Source of the DNA: Ancylostoma caninum
Lineage: Eukaryota; Nematoda; Chromadorea; Rhabditida; Ancylostomatidae
NCBI GenBank assembly: GCA_037903475.1
Contig: JBAJFG010000047.1
Location: 5,866,001 to 5,930,000 of the forward strand
Length of the DNA: 64,000 nucleotides
Direction of reading: 5' to 3'
Positions 1 through 11,520 of this stretch are shown here, piece by piece. Position numbers and translations under genes: made by a program. The notes beneath the pieces are model-generated. The model made no database searches, was not told where the DNA came from, and saw only the letters and a list, made by a program, of their open reading frames with translations. How positions within the stretch are numbered: position 1 is the first letter of the stretch; every line of letters starts with the position of its first letter.

Positions 1-466
1 TAGTGCTTCAGCGGCTGCGAGACTTGATACTGATATGGGTTCTCCACATTTATGCTGTTTCTTAAAAAGATAGCACTCATACCTTTTCTGCAGATGATTT
101 TTAATATTTCAGATTTGGAAGGAAGTGAAGAATTTGCATATTTGGACTCTCCTCTTTTCACCACCCTATCAAAGCTTGGGTTTTTGGCGGTGTAGAGATA
201 AACATGCGTTAATTTGTTACCGCAAAGAAAGAGAACCGACATTCTGTTAGAAATTCTACTTATAGATGTGCGGTATGTATGTACATGTACAGGCATACCG
301 TACATACCGTCCTCAACGTCTGAAACATTTTCTTAACAAACGTTTCATTTAGTGAAAAATTTTTCTGTGTTTCCCTCTTTCCTCCGGATCACAAAATGAT
401 CACTTTCGGAACTTTGAAGTGTTCTAATAACTTACGAGAAACTTTTCATCCCTATCACAGTGAAAG

Positions 467-661
467 GATGACTACCACAGTACCATCTACTCAGACATTA
501 CACGGGTTGGAGCCGGACCGATTTTGCTCATTCTTATCACTAGCAACGCAATAGCAACTGTAGTTGCCGCAGCAACGGTGGGTGCTGTTGCGTTGCTGCG
601 AGGAACCAATGTTGCCATTGACTTCCTATTCGGGCCACATATGGCGGCTAAGTCTCATCAA
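467..661 (+). CDS. Putative internal exon of an unrecognised membrane protein
   Basis: A 65-codon open frame starts just after an in-frame stop at 461-463 and reads to a possible donor (CAA then GTTTGT at 662). The translation begins DDYHSTIYSDITRVGAG. It continues as a long hydrophobic Ala/Val/Ile/Leu-rich stretch (about residues 17-48), a probable membrane segment, then a basic tail. A small possible exon at 777-804 follows, between TTGCAG and a consensus GTAAGT donor. A strong acceptor (CCTATCACAG, 460) lies six bases upstream, but using it in phase 0 would meet the stop, so the 5' boundary is unsure. I do not recognise the family. The exon may belong to a gene entering from the left edge and ending at the exon at 1873-2139. 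This is inference from composition and splice-like sites. Confidence 0.35.
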
Positions 662-776
662 GTTTGTGTAGTCTTTACACATCATCACTCGTTACGTCTT
701 CACGGTCACACACGTCCACACGTGCCTCATCACTTATACTATGATCATATCAGATCTTTCATTTCTACGCTTGCAG

Positions 777-804
777 CCCTGCAGAACCGGCCGTGGAGGA
801 GAAC
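777..804 (+). CDS. Possible 28-nt exon
   Basis: A short segment lies between a pyrimidine-rich acceptor (TTCTACGCTTGCAG) and a consensus GTAAGT donor. It is open in the frame reading P-A-E-P-A-V-E-E-N. It would link the membrane-segment exon at 467-661 to later exons, but phase cannot be proved. The stretch 805-1866 holds only short open frames that I do not consider coding. Confidence 0.25.
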
Positions 805-1872
805 GTAAGTGGTTCCGCATTCGTTTATTTATTCTTTGTTCAATACAACACGGTTTAGCAAGGGTGCGCTGTGGGGAAATGCATCGAGACGCGTCCAACG
901 GTGCGGCACTCTCGGGCAGAGAGTATCAGAGAGCGTCATCGGTTGAGGAGTGCGGCAGACAGCCACAGTACCACTCCTCACCGTGGCACTGGTCCATGTT
1001 CACCTGGCCCTTTGGGTTCCCAGCAGATGACACGAAAGGGCTAGTTCTGTCCCAAGTTCTTGAGAAGTTTTTTTTCACTCAAACTTCACGGTGCTGAACA
1101 CGAATATCGCATCCGTTTTGTACTGTAACTCAGCTTTCATCCTGTAGAAAATTCAGAGAAGTTGCCGATTCCGTGGTGAAAATGAAGTGGCTCTCAAAAT
1201 AATGTTGATGATCATGATCAGCGCCTAAAACAACCATTCTGCACAAAATTTGAGAGGATTCCGTGAGATGCCGTGCCAACAACAATATACCTGCTGCAAC
1301 CCTTCAAGATGGGGCTACGATACAAAACGGATGCGATATTCGTGTTCAGCTCCTCAAATACTCCCCCCTCTCCATGCGAAGTTTAAGTGAGAAAAATGTC
1401 TCAAGAATTTGGGACAGAACTAGCCGAATAGAGTCTCTTGTACACAGATTTTTAGGCACGCTTTCTCAGTCTTGCTCCCGTCACTGGTACTGCAATGCAA
1501 CCGCTCAGCAGGACTTTCGCGTTGTCTCTGGGGTGACTCGTTCAATCTCACTTATTCTAATGAGGGCTTTCTCACTAGTAGAGTAGAGTAGAAAGAAATT
1601 CTGGTTATTCAAGTTTCTGTTTCTGGCAGAAGAAAGAAAAAATCTAAGCTCTCCGATGTATGGATTAGGAGTTTTCTGCAGAACCTTCCAAGCTTTTATA
1701 CAGCTGGAAATCGCATGTTTCAAGTGCAATGAGGGAGCTAGCTACTAACCCGAGGAATTTTAGTGTAGCTGAACCAGCTAACAGCTTCCTAGGAAATGTA
1801 TATGAGCGAAAAGTTGGATGTCAGGGCTCAGTCCTGTTTTGACTATACGAGTCCTGTGGAACTCGTGTGGTT

Positions 1873-2139
1873 AGAGAATTCCCGACTAAACTCGTGCCAC
1901 AGTACAACAGTCGCTTAGGCGAGATACATAGGGGCGGACTCGAGCGAATGGTAGCGAACGTGTTACTACTCAGACAATCGAGCAGCTCTAGCCAACAACA
2001 ACAGCAATTCTATGCGCGTGACTCTTCGAGTAAAGCTGCTGCTTTGGAGAGACAACAGCAGCTCTTTTCAAATGGTCCCCCAACTATCATGCCATCGTCG
2101 CCCTACAACACCGTATTCTCGAAGGTTTTGTCGCCTTAA
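1873..2139 (+). CDS. Putative 3'-terminal exon, Ser/Gln-rich tail, unknown gene
   Basis: An open frame ends in TAA at 2137-2139. It encodes a hydrophilic tail with a Ser5-Gln5 run (about residue 40) and further Gln and Ser clusters, finishing in a Pro/Ser-rich segment (PPTIMPSSPYNTVFSKVLSP). Such low-complexity tails are common at the C-terminus of nematode membrane and signalling proteins. The upstream boundary is uncertain: the nearest AG (GTGTGGTTAG, 1872) is a weak acceptor. The frame stays open back to a stop at about 1840, so an acceptor further left is also possible. It could be the last exon of the gene represented at 467-661 and 777-804. No domain is recognised. Confidence 0.35.
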   Translation, partial: REFPTKLVPQYNSRLGEIHRGGLERMVANVLLLRQSSSSSQQQQQFYARDSSSKAAALERQQQLFSNGPPTIMPSSPYNTVFSKVLSP

Positions 2140-2310
2140 AATGCTGGCATAGCACTCCGATAAAGGACTGTTGCACGGCTATTATCGGGCTTATGAGCTC
2201 AACGGTGCTCAAAAGCCCCACAATCCCAGTAGAACAGACGGGGAAGGAGGGGGGAATTTCTCAAGCAAATTCAACGCACGAAACCATAGAATTCGAAATG
2301 AAGATTTTAT

Positions 2311-2770
2311 TATCGCTTCTAGATTCAGAATAGATTCAATAATGAGGTAAATGGGTTAACGAGATAAATAGTCATGCATGTTCTTAACATAACAAGAACA
2401 CTAACGTAAACGGAATAAGTTCAACAATATTAGCCCATAATTTCATTATGGGCTAATATCGTTAAACTTATTCCGCTCACTTTTTTTCATTTGTTAGAAG
2501 AAATTTTTTACAATTGCTTCAAAATGCAAAACAGTTTCGATTGCTAGGTAAATACAGTAGCGGACATAAGTATTGCAACAAATCGTCTTCTGCTCGTGAT
2601 TTCTTTCAGTGCAGAACTGAGCAACTCTAATTTTCATATGTTTTGTAGGTATGCGTAGAGTACTGGTGATGCGACTTAAATTCGTGCATGAATTTCTATG
2701 GAAGAACTTTTTTTCTTCCATAGAAATCAAAATTTGGGGTCCAACATTGTCGACAACGGCCTACAAGGAA
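2311..2770. repeat. Repeat unit with 65-bp hairpin, copy 1
   Basis: This contains a near-perfect hairpin at 2411-2475, whose arms read CGGAATAAGTT and AACTTATTCCG around AATATTAGCCCATAAT and its complement. The segment 2311-2435 recurs in direct orientation at about 5120-5240. The segment 2560-2770 recurs inverted at about 4755-4985. The pair therefore looks like parts of a miniature transposon family, possibly a composite element enclosing 2.3-5.2 kb. Confidence 0.6.
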
Positions 2771-3582
2771 ATGTTTACAACTAGAGTCTTAACGTTAATT
2801 AGATTTATTACCCTAGTCTCGAACCAGTCTCACTCCAAAATGCATGTTGTCATAGGACTCATTCATATCTGTCGGCTTTGAATATGATTGGTTTGTCGGT
2901 AGCCCTCTGCCACAATTTCCGGCATTGTAACTCATTATTTCTTGTCTGTTATGAGGTAACCATTTTTCCTCACGATACTGCTGATCTATCTAAAGATGCG
3001 TTTCTCCATTGCGATCTCTATCCCTCTTGGTGAGTGGAGACAACCCATCTGGTTTTGGTAGAGTCAGTAGAGCACATTGTCGGAAGTGTGGCTTGGATTC
3101 TTGCCTTACTCGGGAAAAACGATTTCCTCCTACGGTATTGTAAATAAAGAAGAGACAAGTTCTCTAGAATGTTAGCGCAGACAGCGAAGCTCAAAAGTAT
3201 CTGATTTCGGAGAGTCGGAAAGTAAATCAACACATACTGAAGTGTAATGAACTACGCTGTCGTCAAAGGGGGAGCGTCAAAGGGGTGGACCACTTCACTC
3301 TTATGGAAGCACGGCAATTCTGTTCAATTCCAATAAAGCGAGGCAAATGGAACGTTTGCAGAGCATGTTGCTTCAAACACTATGAGAAAAATCCATTGCG
3401 GAGCAAGGCGGTTTACAGGCTGTTGCTGGCTACTGCTAGCGCTCAATTTTGAGTAGTAGTATGTCATACGATTCAAATCGCTGCGTGTTAGGATGAGGAG
3501 AAAGTAATGGAAGGAATTTTTCAATACTTTCGTGTTCCTTATTGCTGGTGATTCGAACAGGCATTGCCGGTTGACGTAGTAG

Positions 3583-3894
3583 GAGGTTCTCCAAAGTATT
3601 AGTCTGTGGCTACTGGAAGACCAGGAAGCGCTTGTTGCTGCAGTTACACCTCCGGTTCTGAAAGGGTGCTTCTACCCCAACCGCTATTATGAGCTGCTCT
3701 GCAATGCCTTGGCAAGCACTGGTCTCAGGACCAGCAGCATTGCAATGAAGGATGGAATGGCTAAATATTCCACAGTACGCGACCGCTCCAATTACTTCGA
3801 ATCTCGAGATATGGGCGTTTATAAGGAACCACGCCTAGGACGTTCCCACGTCACAACGCGAAGTTGTTGCTGTGATTCGAGTAGCTCCCACAAG
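3583..3894 (+). CDS. Putative 104-codon internal exon, unknown protein
   Basis: The frame opens directly after an in-frame TAG (3580-3582) and stays open for 104 codons to a good donor (CACAAG then GTAAGAG at 3895). The translation is convincingly protein-like: VLQSISLWLLEDQEALVAAV near the start, then CFYPNRYYELLCNALAS, charged segments (KYSTVRDRSNYFES) and a cysteine cluster (SCCCDSSSSHK). The CCC motif near a tail could be a palmitoylation site, but this is inference. The family is not recognised. An open frame continues past the donor to 4281, but that part is T-rich and looks like intron read-through. The exon lies between two repeat copies (2311-2770 and 4755-5240). Its relation to the exons at 467-2139 is unknown. 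Confidence 0.4.
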
Positions 3895-4754
3895 GTAAGA
3901 GAGAGAGACGGCTACCATCTGGGTTGGTCAGGTCTGAAAACTGTGTGGAGTCATTGGAGAAAAACAACAAAAACGAAAAACTCTGCCTCTTTTTTACATG
4001 CCAATTTTCCCACGTTTTTCCTGTTCCAGACTAGCGGGACTTTCCTCTACTCTGGTAACTCACTTTTTTTTATTCTCCTGGCTTGTCACTCCCTGATTAC
4101 TATCTCATCTCTCCCCTCAGTTTCTTCTTGGACGAAAAAGGGCCCGTTGATTTCGGCCATTTTTGAGCGGGAGTCCCTTTGCATGACCAGCCACAGTCTG
4201 CGCAATTCTGAAAGGAGAGAAACAGCGTTCTACCCATGGAGTAATGTTGCAGAGTTCAAAGGTGTACACCCAATTCACTGAGAAAAACCCTCTCAAAAGT
4301 TAGAGTTGAAAATCCGACTTGGATGCCAATTCTTCCATTACGTTCTCCTCAACCTAATATAAACTGCATTGAAGAGGATATGCAGCTTCTGAATCTAGAG
4401 TGTTTTTCTGATTGAGATCAATTCTTTAAGCAAAACAAAGATCCCAACAATATTTTTGGCAATGTGCACTATTAGCTCCAACAAAACTAGCTGGGTCACC
4501 TCCACTATCCAAAAGAAATAGAAATATATCGTAATGGAGATGAACCTCTTTAGATAGAGCAGGAGCAGCATAAGGAGCAATTCTGATCATGGAATAGGTA
4601 TGAAATAATGAGTTATAATGGCAGGAATTATGTCGGAGGATTACCAACACACCGATCATAAAGGCTGGCAGATATGAGCGAATTCTGCTCTAACATGCAT
4701 TCTCGAGTAAAACTGTGTCAAAAATAATGTAGTAAATCCAGTCGAGGTCGAGAC
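3895..4754. other. Probable intron or intergenic sequence
   Basis: The stretch after the GTAAGAG donor is T-rich with short open frames on both strands. Those at 4395-4660 minus are Leu/Ile-rich but have no recognisable motif. I see no supported gene. Confidence 0.3.
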
Positions 4755-5240
4755 CCCATTTGTAAACTTTTAGTTGTAGGTGGTTGTCAACAACGTTGAA
4801 CCCCAAATTTCGACTTCACTGGATAAAAAACTTCTCCCAGAGAAATTCATGCACGAAATGAAGTCGCATCTATTCGCGCCAGTACTAAATGCGTATCTGC
4901 AGAACATACAAAATTTAGAGCAGCCCAACTCTGCACTGAAAAAAGCTACGGGCAGAAGACGACTTGTTGCAATACTTATTTCCGCGACTGTAGATGCATG
5001 AGGTGAACCGTAAAACAAGTTCTTCAATATAACAAGTTTAACAATATTAGCCCACAATGAAATTATGGGCGAATATTGTTAGAACCCATTGTTAGAAGCC
5101 CAACGAAATTTCTACTACTGCTTCTAAATGGAGAATAGATTCAGTGATGAGGTGAATAGGTAAATGACACAAATAGTGAAGCAAGCTCTTCGAACAAAAC
5201 AAGAAAAAAAAGTGAACGCAACATGTTCAACAATAATAGC
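4755..5240. repeat. Repeat unit with hairpin, copy 2
   Basis: Bases 4755-4985 are the inverted counterpart of 2560-2770; shared blocks include the region around CATGCACGAA and GTTGTCAACAACGTTGAACC. A hairpin at 5039-5079 has arms AACAATATTAGCCC and GGGCGAATATTGTT. Bases 5120-5240 match 2311-2435 in direct orientation. Confidence 0.55.
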
Positions 5241-5314
5241 CCGAAGTTCATACTGGGGACGTCAACTCCTGTTTGGCAGGTCACTCGATGTCGTTTTTGG
5301 GCTTGTCGGCGCTC

Positions 5315-6651
5315 CTCTGGTAATTTTACACCGGCGGTTTCCCCCTGATTCCCTGGGAAAGTGCATGTAAATCGTGTTTTTCGCGGGATTCCGCCGGTTT
5401 CCGCGTAAATTCCGGCTAAATCTTGTGTAAATCGTGCACTCTCAAAACTACCGGCGGATCTCGCCTGAATGTTGCGTGAATTCCGGTTAAATCTGGTCGA
5501 CCGGCGGATTTCTCTCAAATTCCGCCTAAATTCCAGATAAATTTGGGAAGCGTTGAATAACGCGGGAATTTTTGCACTGTTTCGAGTAATAGCGTGCGGC
5601 ACTAAATTTCAATTTGAACTTCATGTTTTAGTGTTCAATGCGCTATTTGAAATGCTTTCTTTACATTATAGGCCGATCCTTTTCAATGCCCCATGTTTTT
5701 GTGGAAATAACCCTCAGATGTTTCCAGCTCGCTCAAGTGACTCAATACCGGTGATTTTCGCTAGAACTTCTGGGAGAAAAGGTGAGGGGTATGGCACGAA
5801 ATCATAATTTACATGAAATATGAACGGGAACTAACGAAATTGCACAAAATGTACGCAATTAGGAACCAACGACCTAGAATATCCAGATTAGGGATGTGCT
5901 TGAGAAATTTTCTTGTAGTAACAAAATTTCCCTTTAAAAATGAACCAAATTAGGGGATAAAAGTGGAAAAACTGTATAAAATGAAGTACATGGAATGATT
6001 AATAAATTAAAAAGAAAAAAGACTTGTGATTAGGTAAGTTGAAGGATGAGCGAGCAAAACAGAATAAAATTAATGAGATGCTGAAGTGAACGAGCTCATA
6101 GAACAAAATGCTGGAGTGTCTGAAAATTTTGAACTCTATTTCGCTTACACAGATTTCATTCCATTAATTTGTCCCGTTTAATGCTTTGGTGCATTCGACT
6201 GCAAAATCCGAATCAAATATGCATATTATAGAATTTGCTCATGTTGAAACTACGAAAGGCGACCTTGGTGTTATACGAAGCAATGGTTCCAATATGTTAG
6301 AGTGTTCAACTGCTGCTTCAAGATATAATCAAGTGTGGTACTTGTATGCTTCTTCGCCATAAACACGTGATAAAACACGTTCGACGAATTTTTGGTTCCA
6401 ACTCCGGGAGTTGTTGGGGTTGGTAGTGAGCGATCATGTTGAATCATGTTCAACCACATTTCTCCGTTGTTCATGTTTCAACGCGCATTTGCTCGTTTTC
6501 ACCCGATTTCTTGTAAATTCCGGCTAAATTTCCTGTAGAATTCCACTAAATTCCGCTTATTTTCATCCAGGATTCCTCACACTTTTCCAAGCAGTTTAGG
6601 CGGAGTTTCCTAGGAATTCAGGCGGAAACCGCCGGTGTACGAGCACCAGAG
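5315..6651. mobile_element. 1.34-kb inverted-repeat element with subterminal repeats
   Basis: The left end reads CTCTGG...TACACCGGCGGTTTCC and the right end is its inverted complement (GGAAACCGCCGGTGTACG...CCAGAG). Both ends carry repeated copies of a motif like AATTCCGGCTAAAT (5400-5540 and 6505-6560), a subterminal-repeat layout seen in several cut-and-paste transposon families. The interior (about 5580-6480) is AT-rich with no transposase motif that I can see, so it is probably non-autonomous. No clear target duplication is visible, so superfamily assignment is not possible by eye. Confidence 0.65.
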
Positions 6652-8951
6652 TCTCTTCCCCAACAAAAACGTGCCGGTAACGGCGGCAGACTCGCTGAAA
6701 GAAGCGGATACCGGAACCAAAGGAGCTCATTCAATGTGAATGCCATTTCAGATATGAGAAATTAAAATATCCATGAGCATACCTTGAATGGCTGACTGCG
6801 ATCTGTTGCGAACACTTGAACGCGGAGGCCCAACGAACGGAGCCGCCTTCGAGATACGGCGTGCTCCCTCATTCATCGCGTCCACTCCGTGGTGATGTTC
6901 TTACTGAAAGCACACGAGTTGCATAGTTGTAGTGAACATAAATCAATGAGATAACGAAATTCAGAAAACAGCGCGAAACGTTTAAATATTCACAGTATAA
7001 AGTGTAATCGCAAGAAGAAACGAATGAACGAGGCTGGAGGTAAGAAGGAATGGGGAAGAATAAGAAGGAAACGATATACCACAAAGGTTGGAACAAAAAA
7101 AGACTTTTCCTGCGAGTGAAAACTCACGCGAGGCCCCATGCCCGCGCTGGCTCGAATTGCGAAAATCCGGTTGCCCGCGATCTCACAGCACTTTGCGAGC
7201 ACTTGCGCTCTTGTCTGAGCCTAGAGCTGCTGAATTGCCATCGATTTTCCGTTCACAGTCCAAAGGCAGGTCTGCTGCGCCTTTTAGCAGCACTAAGCAG
7301 CACTGCTGTCCTCGGCAAGAGAGCTGATATTGTCCGGAAGGGGAGGAGCGATGGGCGGGACAGACCTCGCCCTCCGAAGCTAGAGCTGCTCGAATGTCTG
7401 AGTACAGGTTAGCAACTGAATAGCAAGCGAATAGCAACTGAACGGCAACCGAATAGCACTCATGGCAGCCCGAATAGCACCGTATGGCCTATTATACGGA
7501 TTGGAGCCGAGGTGAAATGCGACTCCAATCCCTATCGGATTCGTCTCCGATCCGGCAAATGCTTGAGTAAGAACTGTTAGTAATCGTTTGACACGGATAC
7601 TTTGCAGCGATGACATAGCTAACCACCCACCATTCAACTCCGAATTCACAGACATCTGCCACACATCTGTTGGCACTATTGTACCCAAGGTAGTTGCAGG
7701 TGGTTAACGATTTTATTGATTTTATCGATCTTTTCCAAGTTTGACTCATCGTTCAATTCTCTATGGAAACTTGCATGTTGAAATTTTCGGAGGTGCTGAT
7801 CGCGATTATCATCGCCGTTTTGAATCATATTCTCGATTCCGACGATTTTCTCCGAATTTTTCTCTGCGGAGCGGTTCGGGTCACGATTTTCCTTGAGTTT
7901 TCCCTAATAAGAGGATCTTTTCTTGCAAAAGATTTACCATATTTGTCTTCAAAAACCACCTGAAAAAGTCATTTTTAACCTAAGTTGGATGAGCGAGCTC
8001 TTATATCCAAAGTTTCTATCTTGTATAGGAGCACCCAAAGACACCTCAGAATACAGTGCAATGCAATCTCAAGAGAACTCTAACGTGCATGACCCAAATT
8101 TATTCTCCAAGAACACACTGTTCGTTCTTCAAGTTCCAAGCAGTTTTATAGCTGTTGCAGCCAAAAACCTACGCTTCCACGCCAAGTTCTTACATGAAGG
8201 TGAGATGCCCAGTTGTCAGCAACCATCTTCGTGAAGCCATTTTGTTTCCAGACTATGTGAGCTATCTGTAGATCGAATAAGATCCGGACGTCGAGCAATA
8301 ACCACTCGTTCGTCATAACGATCACGGGTTAGCTGTGCGGACGTCTTCCGCGGAAGGAGGAACAACCAGTGGGTCGGACCTCCATTCTGGGCGCTCTTCT
8401 CGTATCTTGCCTTAGACAAGGTCAAGAACTGGCGAGGTACGATGAGGCGTTTGACCGTCTAGAACACAGATTGAACAACTGGGGCCACTTTCAGACCTCT
8501 GACGACGACGGTTACGTTGAAACATAAGGTCAATAAAGTTCCACCGTAACAACCTGGTGTGGCAGAAGCAAATTACACAATTGGACAACATTAAAAATGC
8601 CCAGGTTTAAAGACGAGCGAACATGGAAGTTGTTACCAGACTATTTCAAAGTTTTCTCATTTACTCGATTACCACACGCACGAATAGCTTGAGAAATAGT
8701 CGAAATAAGTGATATAATCAGCTTGATTTATGAATGTGACCCATGGGTGACACGTTTTTGAAGAAATGTATTTTTTAAGCAAAATTCTTGAAAAGTGATC
8801 GTAGTATTCATTAGGATTACCATAACCTCTTCAAAAATACACGTGATGTTCCTGGATATATGGTTTAGAATGTGTGGCGATGTATTGGGCCGTCTTTGTT
8901 GAACGTATGGAGATTCAATTTGAGCACACTGTTGTGGCAATAACCTGAAGT
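6652..8951. other. No supported gene; short tandem repeat at 7406-7490
   Basis: Several overlapping open frames exist (for example 7050-7412 plus) but none shows a family motif or convincing splice sites. Bases 7406-7490 hold an imperfect tandem repeat of roughly 11 bp based on GAATAGCAACT and AACGGCAACC variants. Confidence 0.4.
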
Positions 8952-9262
8952 TCATGGATCAGACCGCCACGCCCAAGTACCACACGATAGGGATTTCCAA
9001 GAATACTTGTTGCTATTTGGAGGCTCATATTTGAGCGTCAACATAACTGCAGCGCCGGCAGAGCCATGTGCGGTAATGCCCATTAAAGCAGAGTTAAGAA
9101 TATCTGCAAATTGTTATTATATTATACACTATTATCATTATAAAAACACTATGTACAATGGAAAGCAAAAAGAATAGTTAACATATGTGAAGTTGTTATA
9201 AATACTCATTTGAAGATGAAAAACTAAGGCAACAGGAAAGGTAACTTCAGGAGTCTAATCTA
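8952..9262 (-). pseudogene. Srh-like chemoreceptor remnant (exons 5-6)
   Basis: On the minus strand 8952-9103 encodes DILNSALMGITAHGSAGAAV and onward to a stop. This matches the last exon of S1 (DIINATLLCITARGSAGTAV), which holds TM7 and the family's S-x-H-G-like motif. Upstream, 9200-9262 resembles S1 exon 5 at the base level, but one base is missing relative to S1, and an in-frame TAA stands where S1 exon 6 extends upstream. No exons 1-4 are seen to the right before the Penelope element. I read this as a truncated, decayed paralog rather than a working gene. Confidence 0.6.
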
Positions 9263-9971
9263 AATCGAGTATGAAGGGGAAACCTGCATTGATGATGAGG
9301 ATGACTTATCTGTTCCGTTGTGGGCAGCTGATGAGGAGGTACCTATAGCAGGTTGATAATCCAGCATGCTTTACACTCGGTCACCCGTCAACTAGAGGTC
9401 AGTGCGTGATCACCTATGATAGCAGCGTGGTGAAAATATTCAAGGCCTGTAAAAATGACGTTTATGCTGGTGCTTCCATTATGCAGTGATTCAAACCAAA
9501 TCGATTTCATTGCTATCTACTGTGCTATGTAGGTTATCTTCCTGCTCTTCACTTGTGCCCTATCCAATGATAGCTGATGCGCATCACAAGTCACACAGAT
9601 TGTCATACTTTTAATCTCAAATTTAAAACTCAAAACACATCCACTAGGTTATGCTACCAGTCCATGTACTAAGCGCTTTTGAATGTGCCATATATTGACC
9701 CTTTCGTTAGATATACGTGAAGTACATGATGTATACGTGAAGTATGCAAAGATTTACCGCACAGTATGGGGGACAATTTTCTTGCAGAAAGAGTGATTGG
9801 AGGTATCTCTCTCAAAACAAACAATGTATGAAATAATCCAAGATTTATTTGTGTTCTATTGTCTTAGAGTGCATCGTATATTGTATCCTCACATTAATAA
9901 GTTCATGCGATGAAATAAAAATAAATAAATATTTCCATGTTCGACTGTCCTTGAATCTTGGCATATTGTTT
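9263..9971. other. No supported gene
   Basis: This is AT-rich intergenic sequence with no long open frame. It ends at the left arm of the Penelope-like element. Confidence 0.4.
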
Positions 9972-10035
9972 GTGCTTTCGGAATACAGTAGGATTCTTTT
10001 GAGCTGTTAGCCAAGATGATTATCGATCTTTATTG

Positions 10036-10073
10036 AGGCTAACGTTTCGGCGATGTCGCCTTCGTCAGAGCCT
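10036..10073 (-). ncRNA. Hammerhead ribozyme-like motif, left arm
   Basis: This is the mirror copy of the motif at 12120-12157. Read on the minus strand it has stem I AGGCT/AGCCT, core CTGACGA, stem II GGCG-ACAT-CGCC, then GAAA, CGT and the predicted cleavage base U. Confidence 0.6.
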
Positions 10074-10287
10074 GGAAAGTCAAAGACATAAGTGATTTAC
10101 CCTCTCAAACGCCTCATCCCTCTACAGGACATCCTTCATCCAGCCGTACACTCAAAAACAGTACAATGATCACAGATAAGGTAGAGCTCACCTTAGTTGC
10201 GGACACGGTGGTAGAATAGCGGACCACTAGTACCAAACCTGTGCTCCTAAGGATTTATAAGGTGCCTTAACAACCCGCCCACGTAGA

Positions 10288-11520
10288 TCAAAACCCGCAG
10301 AGGTTTTGATACAGAGCGAGCTCGTTTGTGATGGCGATGCACTCATCTTTTCTATTCATTTTTGGGTTTTTGGCCGTGATCCAAAACGCTTCTAGAGTCC
10401 TGCGTGCTATGATTTCGGGCTCACGTGACAAGATCGTGACTCCAATCTGGATTTCAGCGTTTTCATGGCACAGCCTGCGATGAATACCCAAAGGAGTGGA
10501 CGATTTTGATTTGCAAAGTCCATCCAGATGTTCCTTTATCCTAATGCAAAGCGGCCGCCCCGTTTCCCCTATGTATTCGTCCCCGCACGCCTGGCAAGTG
10601 ATGAGATAAATTGTTCCAGAGATCATACAGTCACCATCCCTACTATGCGGACAAATAACGCATCCAGGGGTTGTGCAGAAGCGATCATACGCCCGATTGC
10701 GAACTAAGTGCCGCTTGAGGTTAGGTGGCGGAATGTCCACCACTCTCACATCATCTTGCAAGCCCGCCTGACGTAGGCTCTTCCGTACCGCGTTACTCAC
10801 TTCATCCGAGATGAAGGGTAGGCAGAAGGGAATCTTTTCGGAATCATCCGTCAGACGGGATCTACGATGGGCGAGACGGGGGGAGCATTCCCTTACAGGG
10901 TAACCATTGGATCTAGCAATTACGTGTGCCGTGTTAACCGACTCGCTGCGGTCCTGAGCACTGGATGTTAACCTTGTGGCAGTGCGATACATGTTCCCTA
11001 TGACTGACCGTTTAACCTTGATGGGGTGTGCAGATAGATAGTGGATTAAGATGTTCTTACTGCTAGGCTTACGATACCATCTAGTTCTATACTCCCCATG
11101 GGCCAGGTATACCTGAACGTTCAGGAAGGCCAGCCAGTTGTCCCTGGGTTTCTCCCTTGTGAATTTAATTTGAGGGAACTGCTCGTTCAGGAGGTTAAAA
11201 CAAGTGTCCATCTCTGTCTGAGTCGGACATACAATGCAACAGTCATCTATGTAGCGGCAGTACAACAGAGGTTTGCGCTGTAGTAGGGGTTTCTCCACCT
11301 TAGACATGAAAACTATAGCCAAGGTAGGTGCCAACCTTTGCCCCATAGCGAGCCCTCTAATCTGTTTGTAGTACTGTCCAGCCCAACGGAAAATGGAGCA
11401 ACTTAAGCACTCTGCTATTAGCGTCATAATCTTGCAAGATGATGTGAGAGTGGTGGACATTCCGCCACCTAACCTCAAGCGGCACTTAGTTCGCAATCGG
11501 GCGTATGATCGCTTCTGCAC
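10288..11520 (-). CDS. Penelope-like RT/GIY-YIG endonuclease, 5'-truncated
   Basis: This is a 410-residue open frame. Residues 53-70 (QIRGLAMGQRLAPTLAIV) are RT motif B, YIDD at 90-93 is catalytic motif C, a Cys/His-rich CTTPGCVICPH segment sits at about 283-293, and TIYLITC...EYIGETGR at about 304-323 is the GIY-YIG endonuclease core. RT motif A and the fingers are missing. The first ~30 residues (11431-11520) are antisense sequence of the other arm, so the apparent start is artificial and the true protein would have begun further upstream. The enzyme would nick DNA and copy element RNA into the genome, but this copy cannot supply full RT. It is probably dead on arrival although its endonuclease domain is intact. 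Confidence 0.85.
   Translation of the reverse strand: MQKRSYARLRTKCRLRLGGGMSTTLTSSCKIMTLIAECLSCSIFRWAGQYYKQIRGLAMGQRLAPTLAIVFMSKVEKPLLQRKPLLYCRYIDDCCIVCPTQTEMDTCFNLLNEQFPQIKFTREKPRDNWLAFLNVQVYLAHGEYRTRWYRKPSSKNILIHYLSAHPIKVKRSVIGNMYRTATRLTSSAQDRSESVNTAHVIARSNGYPVRECSPRLAHRRSRLTDDSEKIPFCLPFISDEVSNAVRKSLRQAGLQDDVRVVDIPPPNLKRHLVRNRAYDRFCTTPGCVICPHSRDGDCMISGTIYLITCQACGDEYIGETGRPLCIRIKEHLDGLCKSKSSTPLGIHRRLCHENAEIQIGVTILSREPEIIARRTLEAFWITAKNPKMNRKDECIAITNELALYQNLCGF

Noticed and set aside
3895..4281. Continuation of the 3583-3894 frame to a 190-codon ORF
   Set aside because: It passes a good GTAAGAG donor and the rest is T-rich, intron-like sequence.
10288..11520. Taking the 410-codon frame as a complete Penelope protein starting at 11520
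   Set aside because: The first ~30 residues are antisense of the other inverted arm and RT motif A is absent.
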